Source: Kiloniella laminariae DSM 19542 (GTDB taxonomy: Bacteria; Pseudomonadota; Alphaproteobacteria; Kiloniellales; Kiloniellaceae). Taken from it: a DNA stretch of 64,000 nt. The position numbers and the translations under genes were made by a program. The notes beneath the pieces were generated by a model. That model was not told the DNA's origin, searched no databases, and saw only the letters and a program-made list of their open reading frames with translations. Below are positions 19,524-27,727 of this stretch, in pieces; within the stretch, counting starts at the first letter, position 1, and each line of letters opens with the position of its first letter. The DNA is taken from positions 849,720 through 913,719 of the forward strand of contig NZ_KB893134.1 of NCBI RefSeq assembly GCF_000374005.1, in the 5' to 3' direction.

Positions 19524-19632
19524 ACCAGAATCCCAAATCATAAGCATTTGAGATAAGTATTGGTCGAAAAAGGTTTTAAAATCCCTAATTCTCCATATTA
19601 ATAAGCGGCTCAGGGAAGAAGGAGTTGGTTAT

Positions 19633-20055
19633 ATGGGACAGGATTACGCAGGCGATGTATCTGTTGCGGCCGCCTGGAAGGCTTTGCAAGAAGATCAAAG
19701 CGCCATTCTCGTCGATGTGCGGACAATCCCGGAATTCCAGTTTGTTGGCGTGCCGGATCTTTCTGCTGCAGGGAAACAGGTTCACTGTTTGTCGTGGCAG
19801 GTCTATCCACAGATGCAAGTGAACCCGAATTTTGTTGAAGCGGTGCGGGAGCTGGCCACCCAGAAAGATCAAGCTGTTTACCTGCTTTGTCGCTCTGGTG
19901 TACGGTCTGTGTCGGCCGCGGTTGCACTGACCGCTGCAGGCTATACAAACTGCTACAATATCGAACAGGGTTTTGAAGGCCCTCCTGATGCTGAGGGGCA
20001 CCGCGGAGCGGTTGCCGGGTGGAAAGCATCCGGACTTCCCTGGAAACAGAACTGA
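19633..20055 (+). CDS. Rhodanese-domain protein
   Basis: A single rhodanese domain of 140 residues with the active cysteine in YLLCRSGVRSVSAA (about C86) and the N-terminal ILVDVRTIPEF. These proteins carry sulfane sulfur as a cysteine persulfide in the cytoplasm. AAGGAG about 10 bases upstream supports the ATG at 19633. metZ follows 79 bp later in the same direction, so a link to sulfur transfer in methionine synthesis is plausible. A pair of hairpins between the genes may separate their expression. Confidence 0.92.
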   Translation: MGQDYAGDVSVAAAWKALQEDQSAILVDVRTIPEFQFVGVPDLSAAGKQVHCLSWQVYPQMQVNPNFVEAVRELATQKDQAVYLLCRSGVRSVSAAVALTAAGYTNCYNIEQGFEGPPDAEGHRGAVAGWKASGLPWKQN

Positions 20056-20075
20056 GAAACGGTTTTCCCAGATGA

Positions 20076-20122
20076 AAGCAGCCTGAAGGCTGCTTATAGG
20101 CTCTCCAGCCTGAAGCGGCTGG
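20076..20122 (+). other. Two adjacent hairpins between rhodanese gene and metZ
   Basis: AAGCAGCC-TGAA-GGCTGCTT (20076-20095, perfect 8-bp stem) is followed by CCAGCC-TGAAGC-GGCTGG (20105-20122). Both share the core GCCTGAAG. The second ends 12 bases before the metZ start. There is no T tract and no SAM-II riboswitch match, so they may be a processing or attenuation element. Confidence 0.55.
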
Positions 20123-20134
20123 ATAATAATATGG

Positions 20135-21346
20135 ATGAGAGAGATGACAGATAGTACTTCAAAGGTTTCAGCACGCAGACTTCGCCCCCAGACAGAACTG
20201 GTGCGTGGCGGGCTCATGCGCAGCGGATTTGATGAAACCAGCGAGGCAATGTTTCTCAACTCGGGTTATGTCTATGCCTCTGCAGAAGAAGCTGAACAGG
20301 CCTTTAACGGAGAGCGCGAGCGCTATGTCTATTCCCGCTATGCCAACCCGACGCTCTCCATGTTTGAAGAACGGATGCGGTTGCTTGAAGGGGCTGAAGT
20401 CTGCCGTGGAACAGCCAGCGGGATGGCAGCGGTTAGTGCAGCTCTCTTGTCTCAGGTAAAGGCAGGGGATCGGGTTGTTGGTGCCAAGGCGCTCTTTGGC
20501 TCGTGCCTCTATATTCTCAATGAACTTCTCCCGCGGTATGGCGTAGAAACCGAAGTCGTTGACGGCACGGATCTGAAAGCCTGGGAAGCCGCGCTGTGCA
20601 AGGGCGCAAAAGCCGTTCTTGTGGAGACACCTTCCAACCCCGCGCTGGATATCATTGACCTCAAAGCAGTTTGTGACATGGCGCATGCTGCAGGGGCGCT
20701 GGTGATTGTCGACAATGTTTTTGCCACACCCATGTTGCAAAAGCCGTTGGAATACGGCGCAGATATTGTTGTCTATTCCACAACCAAGCATATTGATGGC
20801 CAAGGACGCTGCATGGGCGGGGCGATCCTCTGCAGCAAGGAGTTTGATGCCGATCACCTGAAGGATTTTTACCGTCATACCGGCCCGTCGATGAGCCCGT
20901 TCAATGCCTGGACGATGCTCAAGGGACTTGAGACGCTTGGTTTGCGAGTTGATCGGATGAGTGACAATGCCCTTGCTTTGGCAATGCATCTGGAAACCTT
21001 ACCGGGCCTCAGGAAAGTTATCTATCCGGGGCTGAAATCCCACCCCCAGCACAAACTGGCAATGGCCCAGATGTCGGGCAAGGGCAGTACCCTGATTGGT
21101 CTGGAGCTTGAGGGGGGCAAGGATGCTGCTTTTAAGGTTCTCAATCGTTTACGGGTTGCAGATATTTCCAACAATCTTGGAGACGCCAAAACCCTGATTA
21201 CCCACCCTTCCTCAACCACGCACCAGCGCTTGAGCGAAGAGGAAAGACTGGCTGTCGGCATCACCCAGAGTTTCTTGCGAATCTCGGTTGGACTGGAAGA
21301 TGTCGAGGATCTCAAAGAAGATCTGGAGCAGGCTATCCGTGGATAG
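20135..21346 (+). CDS. metZ: O-succinylhomoserine sulfhydrylase
   Basis: A 403-residue Cys/Met-metabolism PLP enzyme. The N-terminus RLRPQTELVRGGLMRSGFDETSEAMFLNSGYVY is characteristic of MetZ, which makes homocysteine directly from O-succinylhomoserine and sulfide. Other motifs are YSRYANPT, the region ETPSNPALDIID and the PLP lysine in VVYSTTKHIDGQGRCMGGAI. LITHPSSTTHQRLSEEERLAVGI completes the active site. The start could be ATG 20135 or ATG 20144; GAGAGAG favours the latter slightly. It follows the rhodanese gene. A strong hairpin lies 28 bp after the stop. The classic alphaproteobacterial SAM-II riboswitch upstream of met genes is not visible here. Confidence 0.93.
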   Translation: MREMTDSTSKVSARRLRPQTELVRGGLMRSGFDETSEAMFLNSGYVYASAEEAEQAFNGERERYVYSRYANPTLSMFEERMRLLEGAEVCRGTASGMAAVSAALLSQVKAGDRVVGAKALFGSCLYILNELLPRYGVETEVVDGTDLKAWEAALCKGAKAVLVETPSNPALDIIDLKAVCDMAHAAGALVIVDNVFATPMLQKPLEYGADIVVYSTTKHIDGQGRCMGGAILCSKEFDADHLKDFYRHTGPSMSPFNAWTMLKGLETLGLRVDRMSDNALALAMHLETLPGLRKVIYPGLKSHPQHKLAMAQMSGKGSTLIGLELEGGKDAAFKVLNRLRVADISNNLGDAKTLITHPSSTTHQRLSEEERLAVGITQSFLRISVGLEDVEDLKEDLEQAIRG

Positions 21347-21373
21347 GCCTTGGGCTAAAATTTTCTGATCCTT

Positions 21374-21410
21374 AACATAAGGCTGCTGTGAACGCGGCCT
21401 TATGTTTGAG
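21374..21410 (+). terminator. Terminator of metZ
   Basis: AACATAAGGC (21374-21383) pairs perfectly with GCCTTATGTT (21397-21406), a 10-bp stem 28 bp after the metZ stop. The tail is short. Confidence 0.7.
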
Positions 21411-21477
21411 CGCTAGATGACATGCCATCAGGGTTAAGGCTTTAACTCGGGCAGGCTGTCTGAAGGGGGGAAGAAAG

Positions 21478-21957
21478 TTAAGGTGATGGATTCTTTTCCA
21501 TCAGGACCAGTTTCATGCCTTCATGGCTGGCTTTGAAGCCGAGTTTCTCATAAAATCTGATGGCTTCGGGGCGGGACTTGTCTGTATTGAGCTGGACCAG
21601 TTCGCAGCCCTGTTCCCGGCATTGCTCTATGGCCCAGTTGAACATCTTCCGGCCCAATCCGTCACGCCGATGACCTGTTGCAATACGCACGCTCTCGATT
21701 TGACCACGCCACATGCCGAGTCGAGAAAGGCCAGGGATAAAACTCAGCTGCAGGCAGCCGATAATTTCCTTCTCCAGCTCCACCACCGCGAGAAGCTGAT
21801 TGGGGTCACGGTTAATCGCAGTGAAGGCTTTGACATATTTCCGATTGGGTGGAAAAGAAACATCCTCTCTGCTGGTTCCTAGCGGATCATCAGCAAGCAG
21901 AGAAACAATTGCGGGCAAGTCAGCTTCAGTGGCCCGACGGTATAGAATACTGGTCAT
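21478..21957 (-). CDS. GNAT-family N-acetyltransferase
   Basis: This 159-residue protein is a single GNAT domain. LYRRATEADLPAIVSLL is the first strand and helix, and VRIATGHRRDGLGRKMFNWA is the acetyl-CoA pyrophosphate-binding loop (R/Q-x-x-G-x-G/A type). QLNTDKSRPEAIRFYEKLGF is the conserved C-terminal segment. It would transfer an acetyl group from acetyl-CoA to an amine; the substrate is unknown. It lies 58 bp upstream of a class-III PLP enzyme gene and points the same way as it, away from metZ, so the two may share control. Confidence 0.88.
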   Translation of the reverse strand: MTSILYRRATEADLPAIVSLLADDPLGTSREDVSFPPNRKYVKAFTAINRDPNQLLAVVELEKEIIGCLQLSFIPGLSRLGMWRGQIESVRIATGHRRDGLGRKMFNWAIEQCREQGCELVQLNTDKSRPEAIRFYEKLGFKASHEGMKLVLMEKNPSP

Positions 21958-22015
21958 AGATTAAGATTAGGCTCTTGTGTTTGATGAAACAATTGGTTCC
22001 CTAATTTTGTCTGCT

Positions 22016-23404
22016 CTAACAATATCCCAACTCCTTTTCCACTTCGCCCAGGCTTTCATCAATGATGTTCATCGCCTGATCCATTTCGGATCGGCTTGTA
22101 ATCAGGGCCGGGGTGAAGGTCAGGACGTTGCCCATGGTGGTCTTGAAGCTCAGGCCTTTGTCGAGAGCACGATAGAGCACCATGTCAGCGGCGTCATTGG
22201 CGGGAGCCCGGCTGTCTCGATCGGTCACCAGTTCAGCCCCAAAGAGGCAACCGCGCCCGCGAACATCGCCGATTAGAGGGTGGCGTTCCATCATTTCCTG
22301 CAAACGTTCAAAGGCGTATTTGCCGACAGTCGCGGCATTTTCGACCAACCCTTCGTCTTCGATGATCTGCAGGGTGGTCAGGGCGGCACGGGTGGTCACC
22401 GGGTTTTTCTCGTGCGTGTAGTGGCCATAGGCGTATTTGTCGGCAATATCCAGTTCAGGTCGACAGATGGTGGCCGCGATGGGCAGGATACCACCACCGA
22501 GACTTTTACCAACCACGAGAATGTCCGGGACAACAGCGTCGTGTTCGCAGGAGAACATTTTACCGGTTTTGCCAAGGCCTGTGGGGATTTCATCAAAGAT
22601 CAACAAAGCGCCATGATCCGTACAGGCCTGACGCACTTTCTGCCAGAAACCGGGCGGGGCGATGTAGGGAACGGCGCGGGTTGGTTCTGCGATGACGGCG
22701 GCGACATCCCCTTCTTTTTCCAGCACATAACGGATGGTGTTGGCGCAAAGGTCAGCTGATCCTTCACGTACGCCCCAGGCATTGCGATAATCGCCAAAGG
22801 GCGGGACATGCTCTGTCCCCGGTAAAAGCGGGCCAATCGGCCCGGAGCGGAACATTTCCTCTCCGCCGATAGAACGGGCGCCAAAACCTGCGCCGTGAAA
22901 GGAATCCCAGAAGGAAATGGTCTTGAAACGTCCGGTTTTGGCCCGGGCATAAGCCAGCGCGATCTCGATTGCATCTGAGCCGCCAGTGGCAAAGAGCACC
23001 TTGCCCAGATCGCCAGGGGCCAGTTCAACAAGCTTTTCCGCCAGTTCTACTGCGGGATCACAGGTGAAACGACGAGGGGCAAAGGGCAGATCATCCAGCT
23101 GTTTCTTGATTGCCTCTTTCAGACGGGGGTGGCCATAGCCGATGTGGTGCACGTTATTGCCGTGGAAATCCATAAAGCGGTGCCCGCGATTGTCCTCAAT
23201 CCAAATACCTTCAGCCTTGCGGATAACTGACAGGCAAGGGGTGGAAACCGACTGGTGCAGGAAGACCTTCTGATCCCGCTCAAGGAGTTCTTTTGCATCA
23301 CTGTCGATATTTCTGTCATGCCAGTCCCGGCGACGGGGGGAATGGTTGACGTCACCTTCCGCGCCTTGCGGTGTGCTGTAGGTCTCAGGACGGGAAGCGG
23401 GCAT
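22016..23404 (-). CDS. Class-III PLP enzyme (aminotransferase family; possibly a phosphonate ammonia-lyase)
   Basis: A 462-residue fold-type I, class-III PLP protein. The start MPASRPETYS at 23402-23404 is preferred because AAGGAAAA lies just upstream; the 28 extra codons before it have no family resemblance. Motifs are DFHGNNVHHIGYGHPRL, FATGGSDAIEIALAYARAKT and the cofactor-aspartate region LIFDEIPTGLGKTGKMF. The PLP lysine is in ILVVGKSLGGGILP, and YGHYTHEKNPVTTRAAL follows. The family includes omega-transaminases and also lyases such as PbfA, (R)-1-hydroxy-2-aminoethylphosphonate ammonia-lyase; the length and HGNNVHHIGYGHP motif make that a reasonable alternative, but no phn gene is nearby. 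The LysR gene reads divergently across a palindromic AT-rich promoter and probably controls it. Confidence 0.8.
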   Translation of the reverse strand: MPASRPETYSTPQGAEGDVNHSPRRRDWHDRNIDSDAKELLERDQKVFLHQSVSTPCLSVIRKAEGIWIEDNRGHRFMDFHGNNVHHIGYGHPRLKEAIKKQLDDLPFAPRRFTCDPAVELAEKLVELAPGDLGKVLFATGGSDAIEIALAYARAKTGRFKTISFWDSFHGAGFGARSIGGEEMFRSGPIGPLLPGTEHVPPFGDYRNAWGVREGSADLCANTIRYVLEKEGDVAAVIAEPTRAVPYIAPPGFWQKVRQACTDHGALLIFDEIPTGLGKTGKMFSCEHDAVVPDILVVGKSLGGGILPIAATICRPELDIADKYAYGHYTHEKNPVTTRAALTTLQIIEDEGLVENAATVGKYAFERLQEMMERHPLIGDVRGRGCLFGAELVTDRDSRAPANDAADMVLYRALDKGLSFKTTMGNVLTFTPALITSRSEMDQAMNIIDESLGEVEKELGYC

Positions 23405-23469
23405 GGACTTTTCCTTGAGTAGGGGAATGCGCGAGAGTTTTCGATCTGCTCTGGAGTATGCGGATATAT

Positions 23470-23525
23470 ATGATATAACTCTAATCATAGTTATTTATTC
23501 TATTTATAACTTTAGATTATATCAT
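23470..23525. promoter_or_regulatory. AT-rich palindromic operator between PLP enzyme and LysR genes
   Basis: ATGATATAA-C-TCTAA (23470-23484) and TTAGA-TTATATCAT (23512-23525) are near-perfect inverted arms, one base different. Inside them ATAACT (23475-23480) and AGTTAT form smaller inverted pairs. The element stops two bases before the LysR ATG at 23528 and has T-N11-A character. Confidence 0.65.
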
Positions 23526-23527
23526 AG

Positions 23528-24412
23528 ATGAACCTTTCCCAACTTCGTGCTTTTAATGCTGTTGCCCGTGAGGGCAGTTTCACCCGGGCCGCAGAATGGC
23601 TCTCGATCAGTCAGCCAGCTGTGACCGCACATATCAAGGCACTGGAAGAAACCTATGAGACCGGTCTGTTCCGACGTGGGAGCAAGGGGGTTGAATTGAC
23701 GGAAGCCGGGGCGGAGCTGGTTGTGTTGACCCGACAGATCTTTGCCCTGGAAGTTGAGGCCGCAGACCTGCTTTCAGCTACCCGAGCGTTAACCCGGGGC
23801 AATCTTCGGATTGCGGCGGGAAGTCCCTATTTTATCGTGCCGATCCTTGCTGCTTTTCAGGAGAAGTTTCCTGGGGTGCATATTGATCTGAAGATAGGAA
23901 ACTCGCAGAAAGTCACCGCAGATCTGCTCAGTGAAAAGGTTGATGTGGCAATGCAGACGGGCTGGGAGGAAAACCCGTTGGTTGAGGCCTTGGCATTTAA
24001 CAGGCACCGCGTGGTGGTTTTCTCTCGCCGGGATCATCCCCTTGCACAGGCAGGAAGACAAAGCCTTCTCCTGGAAGAACTGAGGGGAGAGCGGATGATC
24101 TGGCGGGAACCGCAATCCCTCACCCGGCAGGTGTTCGAGGCCGCCTGTAAAAAAGCCCGGGTTTCTATTACTCCAGTAATGGAGGTCGAAAGCAGAGAAA
24201 CCTTGCTGGAAGTTGTTGCCGCCGGCCTCGGGTTGGGTATTGTTTCCTCTCACGAACTTCCCGCAGACAACCGAATTCAGGTGTTCGATGTTGAAGAATC
24301 ACAACTGGAAACCACAGAATATATGTTGACCCTCAAACGCCGCCGGGACTTGAGGGTCGTCAAGGAGTTCCACAAGGTTGCCGAGGAATTTTGTCAGAGA
24401 ATATGCCGTTGA
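23528..24412 (+). CDS. LysR-family transcriptional regulator
   Basis: A 294-residue LysR regulator with the helix-turn-helix at MNLSQLRAFNAVAREGSFTR and AAEWLSISQPAVTAHIKALEE. The effector domain begins around LRIAAGSPYFIVPILAAF. The ATG at 23528 lies two bases after the palindromic operator and has no ribosome binding site, so the message may be leaderless. Divergent orientation to the class-III PLP enzyme gene makes that enzyme its likely target. LysR proteins in this arrangement usually sense the substrate of the neighbouring enzyme; an amine or aminophosphonate is an inference. Confidence 0.9.
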   Translation: MNLSQLRAFNAVAREGSFTRAAEWLSISQPAVTAHIKALEETYETGLFRRGSKGVELTEAGAELVVLTRQIFALEVEAADLLSATRALTRGNLRIAAGSPYFIVPILAAFQEKFPGVHIDLKIGNSQKVTADLLSEKVDVAMQTGWEENPLVEALAFNRHRVVVFSRRDHPLAQAGRQSLLLEELRGERMIWREPQSLTRQVFEAACKKARVSITPVMEVESRETLLEVVAAGLGLGIVSSHELPADNRIQVFDVEESQLETTEYMLTLKRRRDLRVVKEFHKVAEEFCQRICR

Positions 24413-24456
24413 ATCACAAAGAGAGTTATTTGAGTGAAACTATATGAAGGGCCTTA

Positions 24457-25233
24457 TTATTGTTCTTTGGACTCTTTAACAAGTTTTTGAATGAACCCTG
24501 TGGTTTTTTCACTGAATTCACCGTAGCTCGTTACTTTCCGTGCTTCATAGAGAAGGGTGCCTTCGTGTGGTGCTTTTATAATAGGCTCTAGAGAACAAGG
24601 CTGTAGTTTTTGGTGTCCATCAAATAGGTAGTGACAAAGAGTGAAGGGAAAAAGGCCAATCCAGGTTTTAAGTTGTGAGGGGTAACTGCAACAATGCTTT
24701 AGGTAACGCCAACGCTCTTTCCAAGATATGCGGATCTTAATAATTTCGCCGTTGTGAGAAATAGGGGTTAAAACCCTGTAAAAAATCCATGGGAGAGCGT
24801 AACCGTTATAAAGAGAAAACTGGAAGGTGTTTTTCAGGCAATTATATCTCGTTGCTAAAGCTAAGCCAAGGAGATGAGCAGCATCATGATCTTGATGCCC
24901 ACCTTCCCAAGCATGGATATATAATGTGTCTGGTACGCCAATCTTTTTGAAAAGATGGTGAAGTGTATTCTCTGCTGCGGAAAGATTTTTATAGAGTTGT
25001 CCGTCTGCAATTTGTTGCTGGCCCCCTATAAAATGTACCTGTTCGGAAGTGATGCCAAATTTAGAGAGAACATTAAGACTTTCCTTGTTGCGGGAAGCAG
25101 AAATATTGCCGTCAAAAGTTCCCGAAGTAAGGTAGATAAAATGAGCATTTTCAAGATTGTCTTTTAGGCCTTCGATGACTTTGAAAACGCCAAATTCATC
25201 ATCCTGATGAGAAAAAAGAAAGACGTGTAACAA
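24457..25233 (-). CDS. PIG-L family N-deacetylase
   Basis: A 258-residue zinc deacetylase of the PIG-L/LmbE family, which removes N-acetyl groups from GlcNAc-type sugars. The two zinc motifs are present: HQDDE at residues 9-13 (usual H-P/Q-D-D-E) and HAWEGGHQDHDAAH in the middle. The start is a TTG (25231-25233) bounded by an upstream in-frame stop, with AAGG 12 bases before. It follows a GNAT gene with 15 bp between and forms a two-gene unit with it. Opposite lie an SMR-like protein, GT2 and a GT-C-like protein, so it may trim a sugar that is then acylated and built into the envelope. Substrate is unknown. Confidence 0.85.
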   Translation of the reverse strand: MLHVFLFSHQDDEFGVFKVIEGLKDNLENAHFIYLTSGTFDGNISASRNKESLNVLSKFGITSEQVHFIGGQQQIADGQLYKNLSAAENTLHHLFKKIGVPDTLYIHAWEGGHQDHDAAHLLGLALATRYNCLKNTFQFSLYNGYALPWIFYRVLTPISHNGEIIKIRISWKERWRYLKHCCSYPSQLKTWIGLFPFTLCHYLFDGHQKLQPCSLEPIIKAPHEGTLLYEARKVTSYGEFSEKTTGFIQKLVKESKEQ

Positions 25234-25248
25234 TGTTATATGACCTTA

Positions 25249-26115
25249 TTAATAAGCATCAAAATCAAGAAAGTTAAAGTATAGCTGTTGATTGTCCAAT
25301 TGTAGATTATCTCCTTGCAAGGGAAGATAAATCAAATTTAACGGAGATGGCTTCAACTTGTCAGGCACTGGCAGATATCCCCCCCAGGAGAGGTTCTCTG
25401 GTAATGTTCCTAACATTAACCTGAAACCAAAGCCAGACTTGGGGAAGTCGATGGTGTTTCCTTGATGTGGGATTTCTGCGTATGCATTGAAAAATGGTTT
25501 GTTTGTACGTGCTTCTATCTGGGCAAGTTGCGAGTTAGATCCCGTGATGCATCCCGGATTGTTGGGATTGGAAAGGCGCCAGCTAAGCGATGTTTCATTC
25601 CAATTATGGCGAGTGAGTGAAGGTGATGTTTGTAAATATTCGCGGGTCCTTGTCGGTAGCGCTCCAAGACCAATGCGTGCTTGTAAAGGTGTTACAAGGG
25701 AAAAACCCAGTTTGCGGAGAAAGCCTGGTGTTGAGTTGTGATTGGCAACACCGATGATAAAATCATATCCTTGGCTTTGAGCGGCTTGATAGGTTTTTTC
25801 CGCGAGTTGGGTGAATAGGCCTTTTCCTCTAAATTCAGGATGGGTCGCCGTATTGAGAGATAGTAGTCCTTTGTAGCAATTCCCGGAGAAAGACCAGTTT
25901 ACAGGAATAGTGGAGTAATGGGCTGCCAGGGTATCCCCTTCCCAGGCATCATAACCAACGACTTTTCCCTCAGGATTGTCTCTATAGAGCCATTGCAGAT
26001 ATTTCCGGGCTTCATTTGTATCGGTAAGATGGCGAGCGTTCGAAAAACAAAGACTAAAGAGTTTAGAGTATTCGCTGATCAAATTGAGAGTTGTGTTTAC
26101 TGGATAGAATTCCAA
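25249..26115 (-). CDS. GNAT-like acyltransferase
   Basis: A 288-residue protein with a GNAT core in its first half: YPVNTTLNLISEYSKLFSLCF, then LLSLNTATHPEFRGKGLFTQ with the CoA-binding loop R-G-K-G, and IIGVANHNSTPGFLRKLGF. The C-terminal 130 residues (from LTRHNWNETSLSWRLS) resemble the second domain of sugar-modifying GNAT proteins found in polysaccharide loci, but I cannot name a family. The start is TTG with an in-frame TAA two codons before; no ATG is available, so the start is uncertain. It is cotranscribed with the PIG-L deacetylase, suggesting deacetylation and re-acylation of the same amino sugar. Confidence 0.75.
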   Translation of the reverse strand: MEFYPVNTTLNLISEYSKLFSLCFSNARHLTDTNEARKYLQWLYRDNPEGKVVGYDAWEGDTLAAHYSTIPVNWSFSGNCYKGLLSLNTATHPEFRGKGLFTQLAEKTYQAAQSQGYDFIIGVANHNSTPGFLRKLGFSLVTPLQARIGLGALPTRTREYLQTSPSLTRHNWNETSLSWRLSNPNNPGCITGSNSQLAQIEARTNKPFFNAYAEIPHQGNTIDFPKSGFGFRLMLGTLPENLSWGGYLPVPDKLKPSPLNLIYLPLQGDNLQLDNQQLYFNFLDFDAY

Positions 26116-26340
26116 AGGTTAAAATCCATAAGCGTGATTGATCAATGTCCTGCCCTGAACTATCCTTAATGGTCTTTGAATTGTCTAGGTATTTTCCCGG
26201 TTCATCAGAAAAGTGAAATGCTGTTTATGCCGCGATAGTGTCTGGTATTGTGATGCGATGATTATACCTATATCAAGAACCGGAGGGTGGGGGTGTTGGC
26301 GACTGATCTAGGTGGTGGCCAGTAATGGAACATATTATTA

Positions 26341-26697
26341 GTGAAAAGTTATAGCATGAAAATCTTGATCTTGGTTCTTTTCACGTTGGTTATGTCTTTG
26401 GGACAATTGCTGTTCAAAAAAGCGTCAATGGAGATTAACTGGAGCGGGGGACTGCTGGAACTTTTTAACCCTTGGCTAATTGTGGCGATCACACTTTATG
26501 CTGGTGCAACATTGGTTTGGGTATGGATCTTACGAACTGTACCCCTTAATTTTGCCTATCCTTTTACGGCTCTGGCTTTCGTGATCGTGCCTGTTGCTGC
26601 GTCTTATATTTTCAAGGAGAGTCTGGGCTGGCCAAATGTTGTGGGCACGGTTCTTATAATGGCAGGGATTGCCGTTATTTCTTTGAAAGAGATTTAA
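26341..26697 (+). CDS. Small multidrug-resistance-like membrane protein (ArnE/EmrE fold)
   Basis: A four-helix membrane protein of 118 residues: helices at about 6-26, 36-58, 67-90 and 98-115. The pattern LFTLVMSLGQLLFKKASM and FTALAFVIVPVAASYIFKESLGWPNVVG fits the SMR/ArnE-like family, members of which flip undecaprenyl-phosphate-linked aminosugars across the inner membrane. The start may be GTG 26341 or ATG 26356; neither has a good ribosome binding site. GT2 starts 10 bp after the stop. In this setting a lipid-linked-sugar flippase is more likely than a drug pump; this is inferred from neighbours. Confidence 0.82.
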   Translation: MKSYSMKILILVLFTLVMSLGQLLFKKASMEINWSGGLLELFNPWLIVAITLYAGATLVWVWILRTVPLNFAYPFTALAFVIVPVAASYIFKESLGWPNVVGTVLIMAGIAVISLKEI

Positions 26698-26707
26698 GAG
26701 TATTTCA

Positions 26708-27727
26708 ATGATGGAAGCCATATCCAAGACTTCTATAGCGGTTGTTATCCCCTGTTATCAGGTCAAATCGCATATCCAGCAGGTACTGGAAGCGATTCCT
26801 GATCTGGTAAATGAAATTTATTGTGTTGATGATGCCTGTCCTGATAAATCTGGAGCTTTCATAGAAAGCATCAACCGGGATAAACGTGTAACAGTTATTA
26901 GGCACCAGGAAAATCGCGGTGTTGGTGGGGCAATGTTGACCGGGTTTGGGGCCGCGTTAGAGGCCGGGCATGATATAGCTGTGAAAATTGACGGGGACGG
27001 GCAGATGGATCCCCAGCTTATCCCCTTGTTCATAAATCCGATTATTTCTGGCCAAGTAGATTATACAAAAGGTAATCGTTTCTGGGATAGCCGAAGCATA
27101 CTCGAAATGCCGAAAGTTCGGGTTTTCGGAAATGCAATATTGGGTTTTTTAAACAAATTCTCCTCAGGCTACTGGCGGATTATGGATCCAACGAATGGGT
27201 ATGTTGCTATTCATCTTTCCGTTTTTGCTTTGCTTGATTCCTCAAAAATTGCGAACAACTATTTTTTTGAAAGTGACATACTGTTCAGACTGAATGTTGC
27301 TCGTGCAGTCGTTCAGGATATTCCAATGGAAGCGAAATACGGTACCGAAGTATCGAATTTGAAAATTCACAAGATTGTTTTTCCTTTTTTGGCGGGACAT
27401 TTACGAAACGCCTCAAAACGGTTTGTTTATAGCTATTTGCTTAGAGATTTCAGTCTTGCGTCCATCGAATTTTTACTGGGACCTTTGCTCGTCTGTTTTG
27501 GTGTCTTGTTTGGTGCCTGGCATTGGTATCTGTCTTCTTTTTCAGGACTACAAGCCACACCGGGGCAGGTGATGCTTGCCGCCCTGCCAATGATCGGTGG
27601 TTTGCAATTAATTTTATCTGCTTTGAATTTTGATATGACGAATGAACCGCGCATTCCCTTGCAACAGACAATTCGACGTTCTGCAGCTTTAAAAGACAAT
27701 TCCTCTGTTGATGGAGGGGGAAAGTGA
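26708..27727 (+). CDS. Family 2 glycosyltransferase with C-terminal membrane helices
   Basis: A 339-residue GT2 enzyme of the dolichol/polyprenol-phosphate sugar synthase type. The GT-A domain begins IAVVIPCYQVKSHIQQVLEA. Nucleotide-sugar and metal motifs are CVDDACPDKSG and VKIDGDGQMDP. Two or more hydrophobic helices near the C-terminus (LLGPLLVCFGVLFGAWHWYL and QVMLAALPMIGGLQLILSAL) anchor it in the membrane. It should transfer a sugar from a nucleotide donor to undecaprenyl phosphate. It lies between the SMR-like gene and the GT-C-like gene, overlapping the latter by 4 bp, so the three are translated together. Confidence 0.88.
   Translation: MMEAISKTSIAVVIPCYQVKSHIQQVLEAIPDLVNEIYCVDDACPDKSGAFIESINRDKRVTVIRHQENRGVGGAMLTGFGAALEAGHDIAVKIDGDGQMDPQLIPLFINPIISGQVDYTKGNRFWDSRSILEMPKVRVFGNAILGFLNKFSSGYWRIMDPTNGYVAIHLSVFALLDSSKIANNYFFESDILFRLNVARAVVQDIPMEAKYGTEVSNLKIHKIVFPFLAGHLRNASKRFVYSYLLRDFSLASIEFLLGPLLVCFGVLFGAWHWYLSSFSGLQATPGQVMLAALPMIGGLQLILSALNFDMTNEPRIPLQQTIRRSAALKDNSSVDGGGK

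Noticed and set aside
20056..20134. SAM-II riboswitch before metZ.
   Set aside because: Expected in this bacterial group, but the conserved pseudoknot sequence is absent; only simple hairpins are seen.
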